A DNA stretch of 64,000 nucleotides, taken from contig CADCNQ010000005.1 of the NCBI GenBank assembly GCA_902802815.1, positions 97,461 through 161,460 on the forward strand. Direction: 5' to 3'. Made by a program: the position numbers and the translations under genes. Shown here piece by piece: positions 1-8,572 of the stretch. The notes beneath the pieces are model-generated. The model saw only the letters and a program-made list of their open reading frames with translations, searched no databases and had not been told where the DNA came from. Source of the stretch: an uncultured Bacteroidales bacterium (lineage in GTDB: Bacteria; Bacteroidota; Bacteroidia; Bacteroidales; Bacteroidaceae). Numbering within the stretch: position 1 is the first letter of the stretch; each line of letters begins with the position of its first letter.

Positions 1-1
1 C

Positions 2-361
2 CCGTTCGGGGATTTCCTGAGAGAGACGAATATAGACAAACTGCCCCAGTTCATCAACGTCTTTTTCGGCAGTATGTCCATCGTCGGGCCACGCCATTAC
101 AGAAAGGAGCAGGCAGAACTGGTGTCCCAGGCAGTCGAGACATGCGGTGTCAGCATCTTTGCCAAACCCGGCATCACCGGATGGGCAAAAACGCAGGGAT
201 TCTACGGCAAGGCCATGACAGACGAACATGTGACGGACAGCATAAAGTCAGATCTGTGGTATGTCAGAAACTGGAGCATCTGGCTCGACATTCTCACCGT
301 CTATAAAAGCATTTTCCGGAAACAACCTGACAAGAACATAACACAAACAGACATAGCATAA
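2..361 (+). CDS. Undecaprenyl-phosphate sugar-phosphate transferase, C-terminal part
   Basis: This is the 3' end of a bacterial sugar transferase (WcaJ/PglC-like family); the frame is open from base 2, so the start lies outside the window. The family moves a sugar-1-phosphate from a nucleotide sugar onto undecaprenyl phosphate at the inner membrane and so starts a surface polysaccharide repeat unit. Visible family motifs are RETNIDKLPQ, the hallmark MSIVGPRHY and KPGITGWA. About 119 residues remain. The stop is 7 bases before the next gene, so they are probably co-transcribed. A Wza-like export lipoprotein at 3650 would be a natural partner. Family assignment is firm; the sugar is unknown. 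Confidence 0.9.
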   Translation, partial: PFGDFLRETNIDKLPQFINVFFGSMSIVGPRHYRKEQAELVSQAVETCGVSIFAKPGITGWAKTQGFYGKAMTDEHVTDSIKSDLWYVRNWSIWLDILTVYKSIFRKQPDKNITQTDIA

Positions 362-368
362 GAAACAG

Positions 369-989
369 ATGAGCATATTTGGAAATCTATTCAAAAAGAA
401 AGAGCAGACGCAGAAAGCAGGAGGCATGGAGGACTTCATGCTACTCATTCGCGTCTACTATCAAGCCACGATGGCTGCACAGATAGGCATCAACAATCTG
501 GCGGCACTGCCCGACTTGCGTATTTTCAAGCAGACTTACAAGGTGCCTACCCAAAACAACAAACTCGGCATCGCAGAGAAGAAACAGTGCCAGAAGACTT
601 TAATGAGCATCTACGGCATAAGTGAATCCTTCTTCCATGAAATTGACAGCAGCGTGAAGCATCATTGCCGGAAGATACAGGATGTACAACCCTATTTTAT
701 CCACTTTCAGGGTTTCTCCCAGGATCTCATGATGCTCATGTCGAACCTTATGCAGTGGAAGTTCCGTCTGCCCGGATTCATGAGGAAGGCCCTCAGGGCA
801 ATGGTGGAAAAACAGGTACACGATGTGATGACCAAGAACGACTGGAAGGATGACGGTGTGAGAAGAGCCTGCGTTGCAGTGCGTAAATATCAGGCCGCAC
901 TCGGATACAGCGAGACCTGGATGACAGAATACGTCCATACCATCGTGATGCTGGCAAAGAAAGAAAAAAAGGTTCAACCAGAAGAATAG
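369..989 (+). CDS. Conserved hypothetical protein, 206 aa
   Basis: I do not recognise this family. The protein has no signal peptide or clear membrane segment. It begins with a short lysine-rich stretch (FKKKEQTQK), has a largely helical, methionine-rich middle and ends in a charged tail. It lies 7 bases after the sugar transferase and 3 bases before the next gene, so it belongs to the same transcript. The downstream neighbours (coiled-coil protein, ZapA, RNase Y) suggest a cell-envelope or division context, but that is only association. Confidence 0.75.
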   Translation: MSIFGNLFKKKEQTQKAGGMEDFMLLIRVYYQATMAAQIGINNLAALPDLRIFKQTYKVPTQNNKLGIAEKKQCQKTLMSIYGISESFFHEIDSSVKHHCRKIQDVQPYFIHFQGFSQDLMMLMSNLMQWKFRLPGFMRKALRAMVEKQVHDVMTKNDWKDDGVRRACVAVRKYQAALGYSETWMTEYVHTIVMLAKKEKKVQPEE

Positions 990-992
990 ACC

Positions 993-1298
993 ATGAGAAG
1001 TCAAGACGAAACCATGAAAATACTCTCCACACTGGAGACGCGCACCCGTCAGATGCTTTTCCGGCACCAGGAAGTTTTGGCAGAGATGCAAAAACTGCGC
1101 AACCAGTTGGAACAGAGAGACGAGCAGATAAACCAACTCATTGCCGCCTCGAAGGAAGAGAAACAGGCGTACGAACGTCTGAAAATGGCTAAATACCTGG
1201 ATGCCATGGACGACACCGCCCAATCAACACGTGCTCGCATCACCAGAATGATTGCAAGCATTGACAAGTGTATCGCAATACTGAAGAACAATGAATGA
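993..1298 (+). CDS. Short coiled-coil protein upstream of zapA
   Basis: A 101-residue protein that is almost all charged, heptad-like helix: a Q/E/K-rich segment around residues 25-60, then a second helix ending in IDKCIAILKNNE. It has no signal peptide or enzymatic motif. Its last 8 bases overlap the zapA start. Small coiled-coil proteins next to ZapA can act as ZapA partners in the division ring, as ZapB does in enterobacteria, but no homology to ZapB is claimed. A second in-frame ATG seven codons in (position 1014) could be the real start. Confidence 0.75.
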   Translation: MRSQDETMKILSTLETRTRQMLFRHQEVLAEMQKLRNQLEQRDEQINQLIAASKEEKQAYERLKMAKYLDAMDDTAQSTRARITRMIASIDKCIAILKNNE

Positions 1299-1575
1299 AA
1301 ATCTGCAAAAAATAACTCTCCACATCGGCACTCTGACCCTGCCGATGAGCGTAAAGAGAGAAGAAGAGAGTTTCTATCGTGAAGCTGAACGTCTTATCAG
1401 GGAACGTTATACCTATTACACGACAAAATACCCCAACCAGAAGACAGAAATGTACTTCACCATGACAGCTCTGGACATTGCCGTACAGGCTCAGCGCACC
1501 AAACACTCAGTGGATCTGGAGCCCGTGGCCGGACGCCTGGAACTCCTGCTTAAAGAAATCGAAAAAGCGTTATAA
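1291..1575 (+). CDS. zapA: Cell division protein ZapA
   Basis: A 94-residue protein with the ZapA layout: an N-terminal beta-rich part (KITLHIGTLTLPMSV), the segment EESFYREAERLIRERY, then a long helix with TMTALDIAVQAQR. ZapA is a cytoplasmic protein that bundles FtsZ filaments at the division site. It overlaps the coiled-coil gene by 8 bases, and the RNase Y gene follows after 33 bases. That order is common in Bacteroidetes. No 6S RNA-like sequence fits in this short gap. Confidence 0.88.
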   Translation: MNENLQKITLHIGTLTLPMSVKREEESFYREAERLIRERYTYYTTKYPNQKTEMYFTMTALDIAVQAQRTKHSVDLEPVAGRLELLLKEIEKAL

Positions 1576-1608
1576 CCCTAATATAAACCAAGTAACAAAG
1601 ATAAAAAG

Positions 1609-3162
1609 ATGCAATACATTCTTATTATCATATCCGTAATTATCATTGCAATATGGTGGGCTGTATGGTATTTTGCCGTAGTTCCCGCCAAACAACGCAA
1701 GATGGAAGAACTGGCCCGCAGCGTAGCTGAAAAGGAGGCCGAAGTAATTAAGGAAAAGAAACTGCTGGAAGTAAAAGAGGAGATGCTCAGCAGAAAAGCA
1801 GAGTTCGAAAAGGAAGTCCAGCAGCAGCAGCAACAGATGCAGCAGGCAGAAAACCGTGCCAAGCAAAGAGAGCTTGCCCTGAACCAGCGTAGCGAGGAAC
1901 TCAATCGCAGCAAGCAGGAAACGGATAATATCCGCCTAAGAGTTGAGACCCAGCAGCAACTGCTCGAACAGCGCGAGACAGAACTCAATGCACGCCAGAA
2001 TGCCATCGTGGAAAGAGAGCGCACGAAACTGGAAGAACTTAGCGGTCTGTCAAGAGAAGAGGCAAAAGCAAGACTCATAGAAAGTTTCAAAGATGAAGCC
2101 AAGACCAATGCTGCCGCCTACATTAACGAGATCATGGACGAGGCACGCATCAATGCCAACAAAGAAGCAAAGCGAATCATCATCCAGACTATACAGCGCG
2201 TTGCCACGGAAACGGCAGTAGAGAACTCCGTAACCGTATTCCATATTGACAACGATGAAGTAAAAGGACGCGTCATCGGTCGCGAAGGCCGCAATATTCG
2301 CGCTCTGGAAGCAGCTACCGGTGTGGAGATTGTCGTTGATGACACGCCGGAAGCCATTGTCATCAGCGCCTTCGACCCGATACGTCGCGAGGTGTGCCGA
2401 CTGGCATTGCACCAGTTGATTGCCGACGGCCGCATACATCCGGCACGTATCGAAGAGGTCGTAGCCAAGGTGAAGAAACAGGTGGAAGAAGAAGTGATGG
2501 AAACCGGCAAGCGCACCACCATCGACCTCGGTGTGCATGGATTGCACCCCGAACTGATCAGGATTATTGGTAAGATGAAATATCGCAGCAGTTATGGTCA
2601 GAACCTCCTGCAACACGCAAGAGAGACTGCCAATCTCTGCGCCGTCATGGCTGCCGAACTGGGTCTGAATCCCAAAAAGGCAAAGCGAGCCGGTCTGCTG
2701 CACGATATAGGTAAGGTGCCCGATGAGGAACCTGAAATGCCACACGCACTCTACGGAGCGAAACTGGCAGAGAAATACAAGGAGAAGCCGGACATCTGCA
2801 ATGCCATCGGTGCTCACCACGAAGAAATGGAGATGACATCGCTCATCGCACCTATTGTACAGATATGTGATGCTATCTCCGGTGCACGCCCCGGTGCACG
2901 CCGCGAAATTGCAGAGGCATACATAAAGAGGCTCAAAGACCTTGAGAATATCGCTATCTCCTATCCCGGTGTCACCAAGACATACGCCATCCAGGCCGGT
3001 CGCGAACTGCGCGTAATCGTCGGTGCAGACAAGATTGACGACAAGCAGATAGAGAAACTCTCCACAGATATCGCAAACAGAATACAGAACGAGATGACAT
3101 ATCCCGGACAGGTTAAGATAACTGTGATTCGTGAAACCCGTGCTGTTGCCATTGCAAAATGA
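1609..3162 (+). CDS. rny: Ribonuclease Y
   Basis: Membrane-anchored endoribonuclease that starts mRNA decay. The 517-residue length is usual. Domains in order: an N-terminal membrane helix (about residues 2-24), a long Q/E/K-rich coiled coil (about 25-200), a KH RNA-binding domain with [11 protein letters not shown] (about 205-270), and an HD metal phosphohydrolase domain with the signature LLHDIGK (about residues 364-370). The stop overlaps the next start by 4 bases (ATGA), so the HAD gene is translationally coupled. Identification is secure. Confidence 0.96.
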   Translation: MQYILIIISVIIIAIWWAVWYFAVVPAKQRKMEELARSVAEKEAEVIKEKKLLEVKEEMLSRKAEFEKEVQQQQQQMQQAENRAKQRELALNQRSEELNRSKQETDNIRLRVETQQQLLEQRETELNARQNAIVERERTKLEELSGLSREEAKARLIESFKDEAKTNAAAYINEIMDEARINANKEAKRIIIQTIQRVATETAVENSVTVFHIDNDEVKGRVIGREGRNIRALEAATGVEIVVDDTPEAIVISAFDPIRREVCRLALHQLIADGRIHPARIEEVVAKVKKQVEEEVMETGKRTTIDLGVHGLHPELIRIIGKMKYRSSYGQNLLQHARETANLCAVMAAELGLNPKKAKRAGLLHDIGKVPDEEPEMPHALYGAKLAEKYKEKPDICNAIGAHHEEMEMTSLIAPIVQICDAISGARPGARREIAEAYIKRLKDLENIAISYPGVTKTYAIQAGRELRVIVGADKIDDKQIEKLSTDIANRIQNEMTYPGQVKITVIRETRAVAIAK

Positions 3163-3623
3163 CCATTGCTGTAGATTTTGACGGAACGATAGTCACCAAC
3201 AAGTATCCGGAGATAGGCACAGAAAGGTCTTTTGCAGTGCAAACCCTAAAAATGCTGCAGGAAGAAGGACACCGTCTTATTCTCTGGACGTGCAGAAGGG
3301 ACGACGAACTCACCGATGCCCTCAATTGGTGTAAAGAGCGCGGACTGGAATTCTACGCTGTGAACAGGGATTTCCCTGAGGAGAATGAAATAACCAGTCT
3401 GTCTTACACTCGGAAAATAAAGGCAGATATGTTCATCGATGACCGCAATCTCGGCGGACTTCCCGACTGGGGAGCAATCTATCAGATGATTCACGAGAAC
3501 AAGACATACGAAGAAGTTATTGCAGAGAATTATCTGGCAGAAAAGCAGCAGAGCAACTACCAATACCTCCCAAAAAAGAAATGGTGGCAATTCGTTGTTA
3601 CTGCAATATTAATCCTGACATAA
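3159..3623 (+). CDS. Small HAD-superfamily hydrolase (BT0820-like)
   Basis: A 154-residue HAD protein. Motif I is AVDFDGTIV near the N terminus (DxD nucleophile and acid), the second motif lies around LILWTCRR, and a late acidic motif is MFIDDRN. It resembles the short Bacteroides hydrolases typified by BT0820; the substrate is not known to me. The C terminus is odd for the family: a Trp-rich, hydrophobic end ([14 protein letters not shown]) that could sit in or on the membrane. It overlaps rny by 4 bases. Confidence 0.82.
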   Translation: MTIAVDFDGTIVTNKYPEIGTERSFAVQTLKMLQEEGHRLILWTCRRDDELTDALNWCKERGLEFYAVNRDFPEENEITSLSYTRKIKADMFIDDRNLGGLPDWGAIYQMIHENKTYEEVIAENYLAEKQQSNYQYLPKKKWWQFVVTAILILT

Positions 3624-3649
3624 TTTAATTATCGGACGAAAAAAAAAAT

Positions 3650-4471
3650 ATGAAGAAACTTTTATTTGCATCATTTGCTTTGGCATTGATACTTGTCCAA
3701 AGCAGTTGCGTAAGCACGAAAAAAATCAAGTATTTCCAAGGTGCAGACAGCCTCTATGCACAAGCACAGGCTATCCAGCAGATGTATGAGATGAGAATCA
3801 AGCCGGCAGACCAGATTTATGTCAGAGTACATTGCGACGAACCTGAACTTTTAGAGATATTCTCCAATGAAGTTACACTTGGTATGGGACAGCGCCAAAC
3901 CAGCAGTAGCTCAAGTCTTAATTCCAGCCTGGGAAGTGTGTATGGTTACACCATCACCAACGACGGCAAGGTCATATTGCCGGCATTGGGTGACATCTAT
4001 GTGGCCGGTATGACCACAGAAGAATGCGCACGAGCCATTGAGAATAGGATCATCGAACGAAACCTTATTCAAAACCCCGAAGTCACTGTTAAGTTCCTCA
4101 ATGCCCGCGTAACAATTATCGGTGCCGTTCATTCACCCAAAGTGGTAAGCCTTACCTCTGAACGCAACACCGTCCTTGACGTTTTGGCACAGTCTGGTGA
4201 CCTTGACGACACCGGTCTTCCTCAGAAAATCAAACTGTTCAGAGAGAACAACGGTGAGCGTATGATGTATGACCTGGATCTCACAGATGTGGCAATTTTC
4301 GAATCTCCTGCTTATTACTTGCAGCAGAACGACCTCATCTACGTGGAGTTCAACAAGTCGAAGAACATCAAGAAAAGTTCCTTCTACACATTCCTGGGAG
4401 CCGGCTCGAGCATTCTGGCACTCGTAAGCAGTATTGTGGCCCTTGTCTTCACGCTCAAGAGGAACAACTAA
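3650..4471 (+). CDS. Polysaccharide export outer-membrane lipoprotein (Wza-like)
   Basis: Predicted lipoprotein: signal peptide with lipobox VQSSC, followed by CVSTKKIKYFQG, a start typical of Bacteroidetes polysaccharide export proteins. A Poly_export domain (RIKPADQIYVRV) is followed by an SLBB-like segment containing VTIIGAVHSPKVVSL. A C-terminal hydrophobic helix (about residues 245-267) may cross the outer membrane as in Wza. The 273-residue length fits the short Bacteroidetes type. It lies 26 bases after the HAD gene and ends just before a strong hairpin. It likely exports the polysaccharide started by the transferase at the window edge. Confidence 0.9.
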   Translation: MKKLLFASFALALILVQSSCVSTKKIKYFQGADSLYAQAQAIQQMYEMRIKPADQIYVRVHCDEPELLEIFSNEVTLGMGQRQTSSSSSLNSSLGSVYGYTITNDGKVILPALGDIYVAGMTTEECARAIENRIIERNLIQNPEVTVKFLNARVTIIGAVHSPKVVSLTSERNTVLDVLAQSGDLDDTGLPQKIKLFRENNGERMMYDLDLTDVAIFESPAYYLQQNDLIYVEFNKSKNIKKSSFYTFLGAGSSILALVSSIVALVFTLKRNN

Positions 4472-4498
4472 CAAATAATCGCAGCATACACACGACTC

Positions 4499-4527
4499 AA
4501 CGGCTCAACCTTAATGGCTGAGCCGTT
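4499..4527. terminator. Bidirectional intrinsic terminator
   Basis: A perfect 9-bp stem (AACGGCTCA / TGAGCCGTT) with an 11-base loop lies between two convergent genes, the export lipoprotein ending at 4471 and the BrkB gene ending at 4549. A-rich and T-rich ends on both sides let it work in both directions. Confidence 0.8.
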
Positions 4528-4548
4528 TGTTATATATTGAATAAGGAT

Positions 4549-5487
4549 TTATACCAAGCGTTTGTTCAGTTCCGACACTTGAGTGCTCAACTCCGTAAGC
4601 CGATCGTTTATTTCAGCCAACTGACTCTTAATTTCTTCGTCTGCAACAGCATCGAGGTCCTTAACCGCCACTGTTTCTCCAGCCATCATCTGGCAAGTGT
4701 GACTCACCTGCCCGCCGAAAAGACATATGTACCATGAAAGCTGGATAAAGACCAGGAAAAGAGGTATTGCAGCGAAAGAACCGTAAATGGCGTTATAGCT
4801 GGAGATTTTTATCTGATAATGTACGTAGAAATAGGTCATTCCCTGAAAAAGCACACCTGCCAGGATTCCGGGAATGATACAATAACGCCATTGCACAAGC
4901 GTGTTGGGCATCAGTTTATAGAGCAGAATAAAGCAGAATGACGTAATAATGTATGGAGAAAGATACATTATCCACTGCACTGTGTCAGTTATCAGCACCA
5001 AATCACGGAACATGGTAGCAAACGTCATCAGGAACACGCTCAGACCACTGGTGATAATAAACAGGAGCGGCATCAACAGGAATATGGAGATATAGTCGGA
5101 TACCTGCCTGTACAGCGAACGCGAATTTTTCACTCTCCAGATGGTATTGAATGCTGTCTCAATGTTGCTTGTAAGATTCACGACAGTATACATCAGCACC
5201 AAAATTCCCACACCCACAAACATACCGCTCTTTGTGTGGTGCAAATAGGAATTCACAAAATTTATCACCTGCGTGGCAGACTCCGGGGAGAAATCCAGCA
5301 TCTGATGTATCTTTGACTCCACCAGCGCATCAAAACCGAATCCTCGTGCGACAGCAAAAGCGATGGCCAACACGGGCACCGATGCCAGCAACGTGTTATA
5401 GGTCAAGGCTGAAGCCAATGATGCTATATTGCCCCTGATGAAATTCATCACGGTGAGTCGCAGCATTTGATACAGTTTCTTCCACAT
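4549..5487 (-). CDS. YihY/BrkB family inner-membrane protein
   Basis: A 312-residue polytopic membrane protein with about six membrane helices. Family features are SLASALTYNTLLASVPVLA near the N terminus and the Trp-rich end of the last helix (IQLSWYICLFGGQVSH). The family was once misnamed ribonuclease BN; its transport or barrier role is unsettled. The C-terminal tail after residue 270 is a coiled coil (repeating L/I with E, K and Q), more marked than usual. The start lies about 20 bases after the RNase P RNA, so weak read-through may drive it. Confidence 0.88.
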   Translation of the reverse strand: MWKKLYQMLRLTVMNFIRGNIASLASALTYNTLLASVPVLAIAFAVARGFGFDALVESKIHQMLDFSPESATQVINFVNSYLHHTKSGMFVGVGILVLMYTVVNLTSNIETAFNTIWRVKNSRSLYRQVSDYISIFLLMPLLFIITSGLSVFLMTFATMFRDLVLITDTVQWIMYLSPYIITSFCFILLYKLMPNTLVQWRYCIIPGILAGVLFQGMTYFYVHYQIKISSYNAIYGSFAAIPLFLVFIQLSWYICLFGGQVSHTCQMMAGETVAVKDLDAVADEEIKSQLAEINDRLTELSTQVSELNKRLV

Positions 5488-5507
5488 CGTTCTATTTGTT
5501 TAAAAAA

Positions 5508-5859
5508 AGAGACAGTGAATCTGTAAGCCGGGTTCTGTACTGCGAAGCAGTGCCTGTCATTTATCTAGGATGTAAGTCACCCTACACCTCAATCGTTCTA
5601 CCCTCTGGCTCGGACGGGTCGCCCTCAGACGCCAGTTTACGCGAACTTTCAACACCCGGAGTGCACAGCGCCTGTGTCACCACAGACCTGGTAGGCTCTT
5701 ACCCCACCTTCTCACCCTTACCTCACAAGAAATGAGGCGGTTGTTTTCTTCTACACTATCTGACTCTCACGAGCCTCTTCCCGTTAGGAAGCGGGTTACC
5801 CTTTGTTGCCCGGACTTTCCTCTGATACATGACCAGCGACAAGCCGATTCACTGTCTCT
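5508..5859 (-). ncRNA. rnpB: RNase P RNA (class A)
   Basis: On the minus strand this segment has the universal RNase P RNA elements: a 5' GAGGAAAGTCCGGGC and a 3' ACAGAACCCGGCTTA, which form P4 and its neighbours. The ends pair perfectly over 14 bases (AGAGACAGTGAATC with GATTCACTGTCTCT) to form helix P1. P1 is followed at once by seven T residues, so it doubles as the terminator. The roughly 352-base length is normal. The RNA is the catalytic part of the enzyme that trims tRNA 5' leaders. Confidence 0.96.
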
Positions 5860-5879
5860 ATTTGTTCTGTTTCGCACTG

Positions 5880-5912
5880 CAAAAGTAATAAAATTTGTTT
5901 AGACAGACGCAA
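5880..5912 (-). promoter_or_regulatory. Promoter of rnpB
   Basis: Minus-strand reading gives TTG at 5912-5910, a 22-base spacer, and TACTTTTG at 5887-5880. This matches the Bacteroidetes form TTG/TTTG, 19-23 bases, TAnnTTTG. Transcription would begin some 15 bases before the mature RNase P RNA. Confidence 0.7.
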
Positions 5913-5994
5913 CTAGTGTTTATAGAAAGTTAAAAAAATAAGGATTTAACTTGATTTAATGCTTACTATGATGTCACTTTTGCCTAATGATTGT

Positions 5995-6011
5995 AATTTC
6001 GCAGCGAAATT
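5995..6011 (+). promoter_or_regulatory. Inverted repeat in the htrA leader
   Basis: A perfect 7-bp dyad, AATTTCG then CAG then CGAAATT, ends 16 bases before the htrA start. It overlaps a weak promoter-like TAATTTCG. It could be an operator or a hairpin in the 5' leader. No known regulator is assigned. Confidence 0.4.
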
Positions 6012-6027
6012 TTAAAACAAAAGTGCT

Positions 6028-7128
6028 ATGAAACAACTAACATTCATCCTATCGTTTATCATCCTTTCCCTTTTTCCAACGGCAAATATATATGCCGCCC
6101 CACTAGTGGATCTTACGGCAGCCGCAGAAAAGAGCGTCAATGCCGTAGTATATATTAAGGTAACTGTACAGGGAAAGACTCAGCGCTACTCCGTACAAGA
6201 CCCGTTCGAGGACTTCTTCGGAGGTTTTTTCGGACGACGCATGCCACAGCAGCGGGAATACCGTGAGCCTGACAAACACGGTGCAGGAAGCGGTGTAATC
6301 ATCTCCTCAGACGGATATATCGTGACAAATAACCACGTGGTGGACGGTGCCACCGACATCACCGTAAAACTCAACGACAACAGAGAATTCCAGGGCAAGG
6401 TGGTCGGTACTGATGCCACTACCGACCTGGCTCTCGTGAAGATAGAAGGTAAAGACCTCCCCACTCTGCCTATCGGCGATTCAGACAAACTCAAAGTCGG
6501 ACAGTGGGTATTGGCTGTCGGTAATCCCTTTAACCTCACCAGCACCGTCACTGCCGGTATTGTTTCTGCCAAAGCGCGCTCGCTGGGTGCCAACGGTATA
6601 GAGAGTTTCATTCAAACCGACGCAGCCATAAATGCCGGCAACTCCGGAGGAGCCCTTGTCAACGAGGACGGTGAACTGGTTGGCATCAATGCCATGCTTT
6701 ATTCCCAGACAGGCAGTTACGCCGGCTACGGTTTTGCCATTCCCACAAGTATTATGAACCACGTTGTTGAAGACCTTAAAGCCTACGGCAGTGTGCAACG
6801 CGCCATCCTCGGCATACGAGGCAGTGATGTCACCGACCATCTCGACAGCGAGAAAGCACGCGGGAATGAAGTGGAACTGGGTACGCTCACCGGTGTGTGG
6901 GTGGAGCGCGTCGTGGACGGCAGTGCTGCCGACGAGGCGGGATTACAACGAGGCGACATCATCACGAAAGTGGATGGTCGTGATGTGAATAAAATGAGCG
7001 AACTGCAGGAGGTTATCGCGCGTCATCGCCCCGGTGACAAGATTGTCATCACATATATCCGGGAGCGCAAGCAATATACCATAAAAGTCACACTCGACTC
7101 CGACCTGCAGAACACGAAGAAGGTGTGA
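6028..7128 (+). CDS. Periplasmic serine protease of the HtrA/DegS type
   Basis: Signal peptide (about residues 1-23, ending IYA), then a trypsin-like domain with the triad His103 (TNNHVVDG), Asp133 (TTDLALVK) and Ser206 (GNSGGAL), then one PDZ domain (about 265-360). HtrA enzymes degrade or hold misfolded envelope proteins. Bacteroidetes DegP/DegQ homologues usually have about 480-500 residues and two PDZ domains. This one has 366 residues and one PDZ, like DegS, but with a cleavable signal rather than an anchor. A hairpin terminator follows. Single gene with its own leader. Confidence 0.93.
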   Translation: MKQLTFILSFIILSLFPTANIYAAPLVDLTAAAEKSVNAVVYIKVTVQGKTQRYSVQDPFEDFFGGFFGRRMPQQREYREPDKHGAGSGVIISSDGYIVTNNHVVDGATDITVKLNDNREFQGKVVGTDATTDLALVKIEGKDLPTLPIGDSDKLKVGQWVLAVGNPFNLTSTVTAGIVSAKARSLGANGIESFIQTDAAINAGNSGGALVNEDGELVGINAMLYSQTGSYAGYGFAIPTSIMNHVVEDLKAYGSVQRAILGIRGSDVTDHLDSEKARGNEVELGTLTGVWVERVVDGSAADEAGLQRGDIITKVDGRDVNKMSELQEVIARHRPGDKIVITYIRERKQYTIKVTLDSDLQNTKKV

Positions 7129-7169
7129 CACCATATCAAAACGCCATCACTTCAACACAATAATACGAG

Positions 7170-7194
7170 AAAAAGTGGGCTTTGTCCACTTTTT
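7170..7194 (+). terminator. Intrinsic terminator of htrA
   Basis: A 9-bp stem (AAAAAGTGG / CCACTTTTT) with a 7-base loop is followed by a T run. It lies 40 bases after the htrA stop. Its T run continues directly into the -7 box of the next gene. Confidence 0.7.
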
Positions 7195-7198
7195 TTCG

Positions 7199-7206
7199 TA
7201 CCTTTG
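7199..7206 (+). promoter_or_regulatory. Promoter -7 box (TACCTTTG)
   Basis: TACCTTTG lies 28 bases before the ATG at 7235, within the wider motif TTCGTACCTTTGCG. The only upstream TTTG (7181-7184) is 14 bases away, shorter than the usual 19-23, and falls inside the terminator loop, so the -33 element is uncertain. Confidence 0.6.
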
Positions 7207-7234
7207 CGCGCAAATTCATAGCTTATTACAGACG

Positions 7235-7663
7235 ATGAGACATATACTTTCCATCCTGTTTGTTCTTACATTGTGTCTGACGGCGGCCGCAAAGCCAAAG
7301 TCCCGCACGGTATATATGTTCGGTGTCGGAGTTTCATTCATGGATTCCGTTGCCTACCTCACCGAAGTGCACCCCGTCACTCCGGTATATATTGAAACAA
7401 GCACCGGTTTTCTTTACGACCGCAGTCTCTACGCCCTTCAGTTGAAAAACATTCTGGAGGAAAAATACAACCTGCCCAACACCACCTGTGTAGTATTCTT
7501 CGACAAGAGCAGAAAAAAAATGGAGCGTAAGCGCGAGAAAGTGCGCAAAGGATATCTGGATTCCGAATCATTCACAATAATGCGAATGCCCAGGGAACTT
7601 TTCACCTTCTTCCCGGTAGAATGGGAAAGTCACGAGCCCACAAATCCGTTTGAGGAGCAATAG
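7235..7663 (+). CDS. Secreted protein of unknown function, 142 aa
   Basis: The ATG at 7235 is chosen because it gives a clean signal peptide (MRHILSILFVLTLCLTAAA) and lies downstream of the promoter; an in-frame ATG at 7175 falls inside the upstream terminator. The mature part contains FGVGVSFMDSVAYLTEVHPV and a basic stretch around KKMERKREKVRKG. I do not recognise a characterised family; it looks like a conserved Bacteroidales periplasmic protein. It heads a six-gene run (kinase, peptidase, PqqD, T9SS plug, amidase), with 21 bases to the next gene. Confidence 0.75.
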   Translation: MRHILSILFVLTLCLTAAAKPKSRTVYMFGVGVSFMDSVAYLTEVHPVTPVYIETSTGFLYDRSLYALQLKNILEEKYNLPNTTCVVFFDKSRKKMERKREKVRKGYLDSESFTIMRMPRELFTFFPVEWESHEPTNPFEEQ

Positions 7664-7684
7664 TATTTTGGAACTGTTTCGGAA

Positions 7685-8572
7685 ATGAAAGAAGAAAGAT
7701 ATTGTGTGGCCGGGCACCCCTTGAGGATACGTTATGAAGAGGAGGAGAAAGAAACTCTTTTGGCCAATTTCGACAATTTCCGCATTGCATCTGACGACGA
7801 GAGGGAAGACCGTTTCTGTGTCAATGTTGTATCGCGCCTTAACGACTGGGAAGACGATGCTCACAAAATTGGTATCTTTGACTGCGGCGGTAACGACTAC
7901 GTGGTGTATCACCGGGATGATGACACATATCAGTTTCTCATCTACAATCCCCAGAACGAACTTTGCGTCAAGTTGATTGCCGGAAACAAATTCCGCCAGA
8001 CGAAAGTGATGCTTGTATCTTCCCGAATTGAGGACCGACGCTTCGGTCTCAACAACAGTATGATGCTCGCCTACTCATTCTCCCTTTGCGAGGACGACAC
8101 TCTTCTCGTCCACTCCAGTGTGATACGTCATGCAGGCAAGGGTTATATGATGACAGCGCCCAGCGGTACGGGAAAAAGTACCCACACGTATCTTTGGTAC
8201 AAAAATATCCCCGACTGCGACCTGATGAACGATGACAACCCGATTATACGCATCATTGACGGCGAGGCCATCGTCTACGGAAGTCCCTGGAGCGGCAAGA
8301 CGCCGTGCTACCGCAATATCAATGCCCCCATCGGCGGCATCGTACGTATCAAGCAAGGTCCGGAGAACATCATACACCGCCTGTCGCCTATTGAGGCTTT
8401 CACTATGATGCTGCCCGCGTGCAACAACATGAAATGGGACAAACGCATATACACCTCCGTGTGTTCGTCGCTTACAAAACTGATTTCCGCCACCCGGCTT
8501 TGGGAACTGGAGTGCCGTCCGGACCGGGAAGCCGCAATTGTATGTCACAATGCCGTCGTACAAGATTCTTGA
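7685..8572 (+). CDS. HprK-like serine kinase of a PqqD-associated cassette
   Basis: A 295-residue protein with an HPr kinase/PEP carboxykinase-like ATP site: P-loop APSGTGKST at about residues 158-166, LVHSSVI just before it, and an acidic MNDDNP around 181-186 likely to bind Mg. It lacks the N-terminal domain of true HprK. Similar proteins accompany PqqD-like peptide chaperones in peptide-modifying loci, where they are thought to phosphorylate a peptide or protein. The next two genes, a signal-peptidase-like protein and a PqqD protein, overlap head to tail, supporting a shared pathway. The substrate is unknown. Confidence 0.72.
   Translation: MKEERYCVAGHPLRIRYEEEEKETLLANFDNFRIASDDEREDRFCVNVVSRLNDWEDDAHKIGIFDCGGNDYVVYHRDDDTYQFLIYNPQNELCVKLIAGNKFRQTKVMLVSSRIEDRRFGLNNSMMLAYSFSLCEDDTLLVHSSVIRHAGKGYMMTAPSGTGKSTHTYLWYKNIPDCDLMNDDNPIIRIIDGEAIVYGSPWSGKTPCYRNINAPIGGIVRIKQGPENIIHRLSPIEAFTMMLPACNNMKWDKRIYTSVCSSLTKLISATRLWELECRPDREAAIVCHNAVVQDS

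Noticed and set aside
5496..5735. 79-codon frame over the RNase P RNA
   Set aside because: It lies opposite the rnpB RNA, whose conserved structure explains the sequence.
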